Assembly: GCA_025403435.1 (NCBI GenBank)
Contig: CM046341.1
Location: forward strand, 16,091,914-16,155,913
Origin: Artocarpus heterophyllus
Lineage: Eukaryota > Streptophyta > Magnoliopsida > Rosales > Moraceae
DNA: 64,000 bases
Reading direction: 5' to 3'
Part shown: in pieces, positions 58,686 through 64,000 of the stretch
How positions within the stretch are numbered: position 1 is the first letter of the stretch
Layout of the letters: the number at the start of each line of letters is the position of its first letter
Made by a program: the position numbers and the translations under genes
Notes under the pieces: generated by a model
Database searches by the model: none
What the model saw: only the letters and a program-made list of their open reading frames with translations
What the model was told of the DNA's origin: nothing

Positions 58686-61600
58686 ATGACAGACAAAGGC
58701 AGCAATGAAACAAGATCAACATCGTCTGAGGCTACCATAGAAGCATCAGACCCTTACTCGTTACACCACTAAGATCATCTGGGCATGACTCTCATCTCCA
58801 AAGTACTTGAAGGAGACAACTACAGTATATGGAATCGGGCTATGAGAATTAGTCTGAGTGCTAAGAACAAGATTGGATTTGTTACAGGTTCAATCAAACG
58901 ACCACCTTCAACAGATAATAATTTTTCTTCATAGCAATGATGCAATGACATGGTGATCTTATGGTTGCTGAATTCCATTCACCCAAACATAGCAAGCAGT
59001 GTGATTTATGCTAAAACCGCAACAGAAATCTAGGCTGATCTGCAAGAACGTTTCTCACAAGGAAACGATTCAAGAATTTTTCAGATTAAATGAGACATCG
59101 TGTGACATATGCAGGGGTAGCAATCAGTCTCCGTTTATTACACATAACTTAAAGCCTTTTGGGATGAACTTTCATCCTATCATGAGCCCTTAACCTGCTC
59201 ATGTGGCTGATTGGAACAACTCAAGAAAAAGGATGAGAAGGAGAGGGTTATGCAATTTCTCATGGGATTAAACGAGAGCTATGTCGTTGTACATGGACAA
59301 ATCCTGTTAATACAGCCCTTGCCCAATACACGTCAAGCTTATTCTCTTATTCTTCAATAAGAAAAGCAAGCTGAACTCTCTTTCAACTATGGAAACATGA
59401 ATCACCATGCCATGCTTGCAGATCAAAACACTAAGGCAAGTCAAGCGAATCAGGTCCAAAGGAAAAAGGCGCCACTGCGTTGCTCTTATTGCAATCATGA
59501 TTACCATAGCATTGAAAAATGCTATTACCTACATGGCTTTCCCATAGGTCATAAGCTTCATGGAAAGAATGTGAAGCCTTCTAATCAACGCCAAACTGGG
59601 GCTCACAATGTAAAGGTGGAACCAAACAAGGCATTGGAGGAAGGAGGGAAATCTCTTTCAACAAATGATGGACCAAGATTCACAACCAAAGAATACAACC
59701 AATTGATGGCAATGATTCGGAAAAACAATGATGGTAATGCTCATCATTTTGCAAATACCACAGGTATTATCACGGCATCATCTCAAATTTCTCCAATTAC
59801 AACACACCCAAATTTTTGTTGGATTATTGATAGTGGAGCCACGGATCATGTGACTTCCTCATTTGAATTGCTAAATCCAAAAGAATTGCCGAACACAACT
59901 ACCACCACTTTGCCAAATGGTGGTCAGACATATATTGAATCAATTGGTTCATTGCATATTACATCTCAAATTAAACTCAATGAAGTCCTCAAAGTTCCAC
60001 AATTTTGAGTTAATTTGCTGTCAGTTAGTAAATTAACACGAGCATTGAATTGCACAGTAATATTCTATTTTGATTTTTGTGTTGTGCAAGACACTACTAC
60101 GAGGAAGACGATTGGCCTGGGCGAGCAACGTAACGGTCTCTACTACCAACACAAGACCATAATCCAGCCTTCGCCAATGTTATCCACAAGCATTCCAATC
60201 TTTGGCACCAGCGTCTTGGGCATCCATCGTCTTGTCCTCTTTAAGTTCTTACCAAAACCAACCCTACAATTTTTTTTGATTCTAAGCATGTTTGTGAAAT
60301 CTGTCCTCTTGCCAAACAAACACGTTTATGTTTTCCATCTAGTTCAATTTCTTCTTAATCACCTTTTGGACTAATTCATTGTGACATTTAGGGACCACAT
60401 CAAATAAAATCTCATTCTGGGGCTCGTTTCTTTTTAACAATTGTTGATGATTATACTCGATATACTTGGATACATCTCATGAGTTTTAAATCTGAAACCC
60501 AAGGAATCCTACAGTCTTTTATTTCTTGGGTGGAAACACAATTTAATTATAGAATTAAAACTCTCCAAACCGACAATGGCACTGAAATATTTGTTATGAA
60601 AGACTATTTCCATAGTAAAGGCTTTAATTATCACACCTCATGTGCTTTAACTCCACAACAAAATGGAGTTGTTGAAAGGAAACATCGCCATTTTTTAAAT
60701 GTGGGAAGGGCTCTTCACTTTCAAGCAAACCTACTATTAAAATTTTGGGGAGAAAGCATTCAAATAACTTGCTATTTAATAAACCGTTTACCCACACTTT
60801 TTCTTTCTCATAAATCTCCATATCAATTACTTCACAACAAACCACCCACATACACTCACCTTCAGACTTTTGGATGTCTTTGCTATGCCACTAATCTTCA
60901 ACCCACACATAAATTTGATCAAAGAGCACGTCTGTGCATATTTGTTGGTTATCCATTTGGTAAAAAAGGTTATCGAGTTTTTGATCAAGAAACAAACAAA
61001 TTCTTTTCTTCTCGAGATGTCGTATTTCATGAACATATTTTTCCATTTCATGCTAACCCACCAGAAGAACAATTTGATGAGGTAGTACTTCCCTTACCTT
61101 ACATCTCAGAAGAACCAATCGTCACAGAAACAAGCACCCCATAAACTGATGATCCTTCTTTATCCTCACCAGCACCTTCCACACATGAGACTATACTTGA
61201 ATTTGACATTTCCAAACCACAGCCACCCCCTAACACACGCCGTTTTGATCGCATAAAACAATCAAGTGTTAAGCTTCGAAATTACCATCTCTACCACACT
61301 GCTATAGTTGGCCCAAGTCAATCTTCTTCCTCAACTGGCATGCATCACCCGTTGTCCCGGTATGTTTCTTATGCACATCTCTCACCTAAATATCAGAATT
61401 TTGCTTATGCTATTAGTACACATGTGGAACCCATGACTTATGAACAAGCAATATTAGATCCAAAATGGTAGGAAGCTATGAATGCAGAATTGATTGCTCT
61501 TGAACAAAACAATACCTGGACACTTACGCCACTTCCCTCTGGTCATCGCCCAATCGGATGCAAATGCGTGTGCAAGATTAAACATAATTCAGATGGAACA

Positions 61601-62965
61601 ATTGAACGATACAAAGCCCAATTGATGGCAAAGGGCTTTACTCAACGGGAAGGGATTGATTATAAGGAAACATTTGCACCTGTAGCCAAGTTAACTATAG
61701 TCCGTTGTTTACTTGTTGTTGCTGTTGTTCGTAATTGGTCACTTCACCAAATGGATGTCCAGAATGCTTTCCTTCATGGTGATTTGCTTGAAGAAGTCTA
61801 TATGTAACTGCCACCTGGTTTTCGTTGAAAAGGGGAGACACCTATGGTATGTCAACTCAATAAGTCATTATATGGACTCAAACAAGCCTCACGAAGCTAG
61901 TTTCATAAATTTTCTAAAAGCATTTAGCAAGTTGGTTTCCATCAATCTAGGACCGACTTCTCACTTTTCACAAAGGTTTCTAGTAATTCTTTCATAGTTG
62001 TGCTCATTTACGTAGATGACATGATTATAGCAAGCAACGATGACAATGCAATTGCTGCTTTCAAAAGGTTTCTCCACACAAAATTTTGTATCAAGGACCT
62101 CGGTCAATTACGATATTTCCTTGGTATTGAAGTTGCTTGGTCTACTGGTGGTATTTCGATATCTCAACGAAAGTACACTCTCGACATTCTAGATGAAGCA
62201 GGTCTACTTGGGGCCAAACCATTGTCTACACCTATGGAAGAAAATGTCAAACTCCTGCCCACAGAAGGAGAGCTATTAAAGAATCCATCTACTTATAGAA
62301 GGATGGTGGGACGGCTTATTTATCTTACTATTACAAGACCAGAGATAAGTTATCCGGTTCACATTCTGAGTCAGTTTATGCAAGAACCAAGAAAGCCTTA
62401 TTTAGATGTTGTTCACCACCTTTTGCAGTATCTTAAAGGTGGACCTAGCCAAGGATTATTTTTCCCAGCCAAAGGAAATTTGCTCTTAAAGGGATTTTGC
62501 AACGCAGATTGGGCTCGGTGCTCGATCACTAGACGATCTGTGACTGGTTATTGCGTTTGCCTTGGAAGAGCACTAATTTCATGGAAAACCGAGAAACAGA
62601 CCACGATTTCAAGATCTTTACCAGAATCAGAGTAACGAGCCATGGCTTCAGTTACGTGTGAGCTTTCTTGGCTAAAGTATTTGCTGGATGACTTGCAGGT
62701 GGAGCATCAACAACCGACAAAATTATTTTGTGATAGTGAAGCAGCTCTCCACATTGCTACTAATCGAGTTTATCATGAACGCACCAAACATATTGAGATC
62801 CACTGTCATGTAGTTCGAGAACGAATCCAGTCAGGTGCTATAGAAATTGCTTATGTGTCATCAACCTCCCAGCTTGCAAATTTATTCACTAAGCCCCTAA
62901 GTTCGTCAAATTTTCATTCCCTACTCAGCAAGTTTGGTGTTCTCGATATACACGCACCAACTTGA
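58686..62965 (+). pseudogene. copia 2 gag-pol polyprotein, heavily broken
   Basis: The gag start at 58686 is followed by the conserved GDNYSIWNRAM segment near 58818 and AKNKIGFVTGSI. Stops accumulate within the first 120 codons. The CCHC knuckle is at 59481-59522 (CSYCNHDYHSIEKC). Protease has an intact DSG at 59829-59837. The integrase zinc region starts near 60206 but shifts frame. The integrase core reads IVDDYTRYTW, TDNGTE and GVVERKHR (60440-60680). Reverse transcriptase starts near 61478 ([24 protein letters not shown]), with a stop at 61805-61807, a frame change, and YVDD at 62009-62020. RNase H runs to 62965 with a TAA at about 62633. It cannot encode a full polyprotein. Confidence 0.9.
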
Positions 62966-62972
62966 GGGGGAG

Positions 62973-63182
62973 TATTATGGGAAAGAATTGAAGAATCCCA
63001 TAATTAGGAAATGAGATTTGCTGATGTTCAGGCAAAATATTTGCCATTCATTTCTGATTGATTGACCATACATAGTTTCCTAGAATAGTTTAAACTGATC
63101 TCTTATATATGTATATTGTCTTCTCCTTTGTAATCAATCAATTCAATATACACAAAATCTTTCCAAATTCAGTTTTTCTTCA
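62973..63182 (+). repeat. copia 2, 3' LTR
   Basis: 210 bp, preceded by the polypurine tract TTGAGGGGGAG (62962-62972). Confidence 0.9.
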
Positions 63183-63187
63183 ATAGA

Positions 63188-63928
63188 CATAAACAAAACC
63201 CTAATATGTGATATAACCTAATGAACATAATCATCCGCTACCACCACAGATCTCATGAAAAATCCTATATTTGTTCTTTCACCACAATTATAACATCGTC
63301 AGATTTTTAAGTCGGACCAAACTGAATTCAGGTTACCATACTCTAACTCATCTTGTATAATTTTTAATCATTTTACATGACAACGTGAGAAACATCTCGG
63401 TGGTTTAAGAAAAATTCTGAACTCCATACCGCTGTATTTATCGTGTTTTTACTCAAAAAACAAATTTCTAAAACCAATAGTCGGGACCATTCCACGTATA
63501 TAGCGTTGATGTGGACATTTCTATGATCAGCAATATAGGAAATGATATGGAAGGTCACTTAATATTTCTCCATGAACCACGCGTATTATTATATAACAAT
63601 AAAATCTTCTTGTTAGACCGGCCATCCTAGCTGATTAATATAAGTTTCATTATTTATCCTTTTTAAGGAACATTTTTTATTTTACCTTTTTTTTTTTTTC
63701 TTTTGGTAATCATGATGACTTCTCATATATCAAGGTTACATGCTTTTTTCCATCACAAGCGGACAACGACTTTGACCTGAGAAACACGGCACTCTGACCA
63801 GTCCGCAGATTCCCAGTAATTGTGCAATCGATTTTGCTTCATTTTCTTCTGTATGAAATAAACTCTCTCTTACTGTCTGTCTCTTTTGCCCAATCAAGCA
63901 ATTCAATTAGTTGCTTGAGCTTCGAGCT
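63188..63928 (+). promoter_or_regulatory. Upstream region of the gene at the right edge
   Basis: No ORF of note. A T run lies at 63687-63703. A C/T-rich leader-like stretch (CTCTCTCTTACTGTCTGTCTC, about 63863-63885) precedes the ATG at 63929, as in many plant 5' untranslated regions. No clear TATA box was pinpointed. Confidence 0.4.
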
Positions 63929-64000
63929 ATGGCGGGGCAGCTAATTTCCAGATGCCTCCAACAGCTCCAAGTTATAGCTGTGAAAAAGCTCCAATCGACT
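63929..64000 (+). CDS. Start of a gene truncated by the window edge
   Basis: ATG at 63929 opens 24 codons that reach the last base (MAGQLISRCLQQLQ...). The short segment is rich in Leu/Gln, has spaced Arg/Lys and no acidic residue, which could suit an organelle-targeting N-terminus, but that is a guess. The GCG second codon and C/T-rich leader support a genuine start. The product cannot be named. Confidence 0.5.
   Translation, partial: MAGQLISRCLQQLQVIAVKKLQST

Larger units (their letters stand above)
58394..63182 (+). mobile_element. Full-length Ty1/copia element 2, TSD ATAGA
   Basis: 4789 bp with 210-bp LTRs that differ at about a dozen sites, so it is older than copia 1. ATAGA is duplicated at 58389-58393 and 63183-63187. 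The LTR starts TATTATGGG rather than TG in both copies and ends TTCTTCA. Compact size and short LTRs suggest the Ale/Retrofit group, an inference only. Confidence 0.9.

Overview
This is a plant nuclear window, almost certainly from a eudicot. The evidence is spliced genes with GT-AG introns, a coiled-coil (CC) NBS-LRR resistance-gene relic, long AT-rich stretches, and a dense nest of plant-type LTR retrotransposons (Ty1/copia and Ty3/gypsy), Mutator-like (MULE) and hAT DNA transposons and MITEs. The species cannot be fixed by eye. No tRNA, rRNA, CRISPR array or organellar/bacterial segment was recognised.

Layout. 1-2680: minus-strand Ty3/gypsy sequence in the unusual order pol end - LTR - gag. 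It cuts directly into a 5'-truncated NBS-LRR pseudogene (2680-5223) that is a 98-99% copy of the more complete one at 28085-31323. 5224-8363: a minus-strand copia LTR (1.9 kb) with primer-binding site and part of its interior. 8517-10020: a broken GRF zinc-finger gene and a gypsy gag scrap. 10195-12369: two opposed LTR-like blocks. 13655-15821: a decayed MULE transposase. 17561-24018: a minus-strand LTR-gag-LTR element that lacks pol and carries a nested gypsy-type solo LTR with a 5-bp target duplication. 24245-26957: a second MULE with an internal deletion and a tandem array at its 5' side.

32218-35754 holds the only gene that looks intact: three exons on the minus strand encoding a 734-residue acidic coiled-coil protein with UVR-like motifs. 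It has a TATA box, nearby GGCCCA/AGCCCA promoter elements and a poly(A) signal. The last 72 bases (63929-64000) look like the first codons of another gene that runs out of the window.

36011-63200 is again transposon territory: a copia-type solo LTR (TSD GTATC); a 12.2-kb hAT element (38022-50231) whose first transposase exon is split by a complete, younger copia element (40426-47099, TSD TTCTC); a 2-kb gypsy-type solo LTR (TSD ATTTT); an hAT MITE (8-bp TSD GTTGTATC); long-TIR MITEs; and an older full-length copia element (58394-63182, TSD ATAGA).

The strongest unexplained signals are in the 5' leader of the younger copia element. One is six near-identical palindromes around AAACGACATGTCGTTT. 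The other is four consecutive strong hairpins just before gag, each displaying a CCACAG loop. A third signal is a GC-rich degenerate motif (about CGGCAGGCCGATC) that recurs in clusters inside otherwise unrelated LTR-element sequences.
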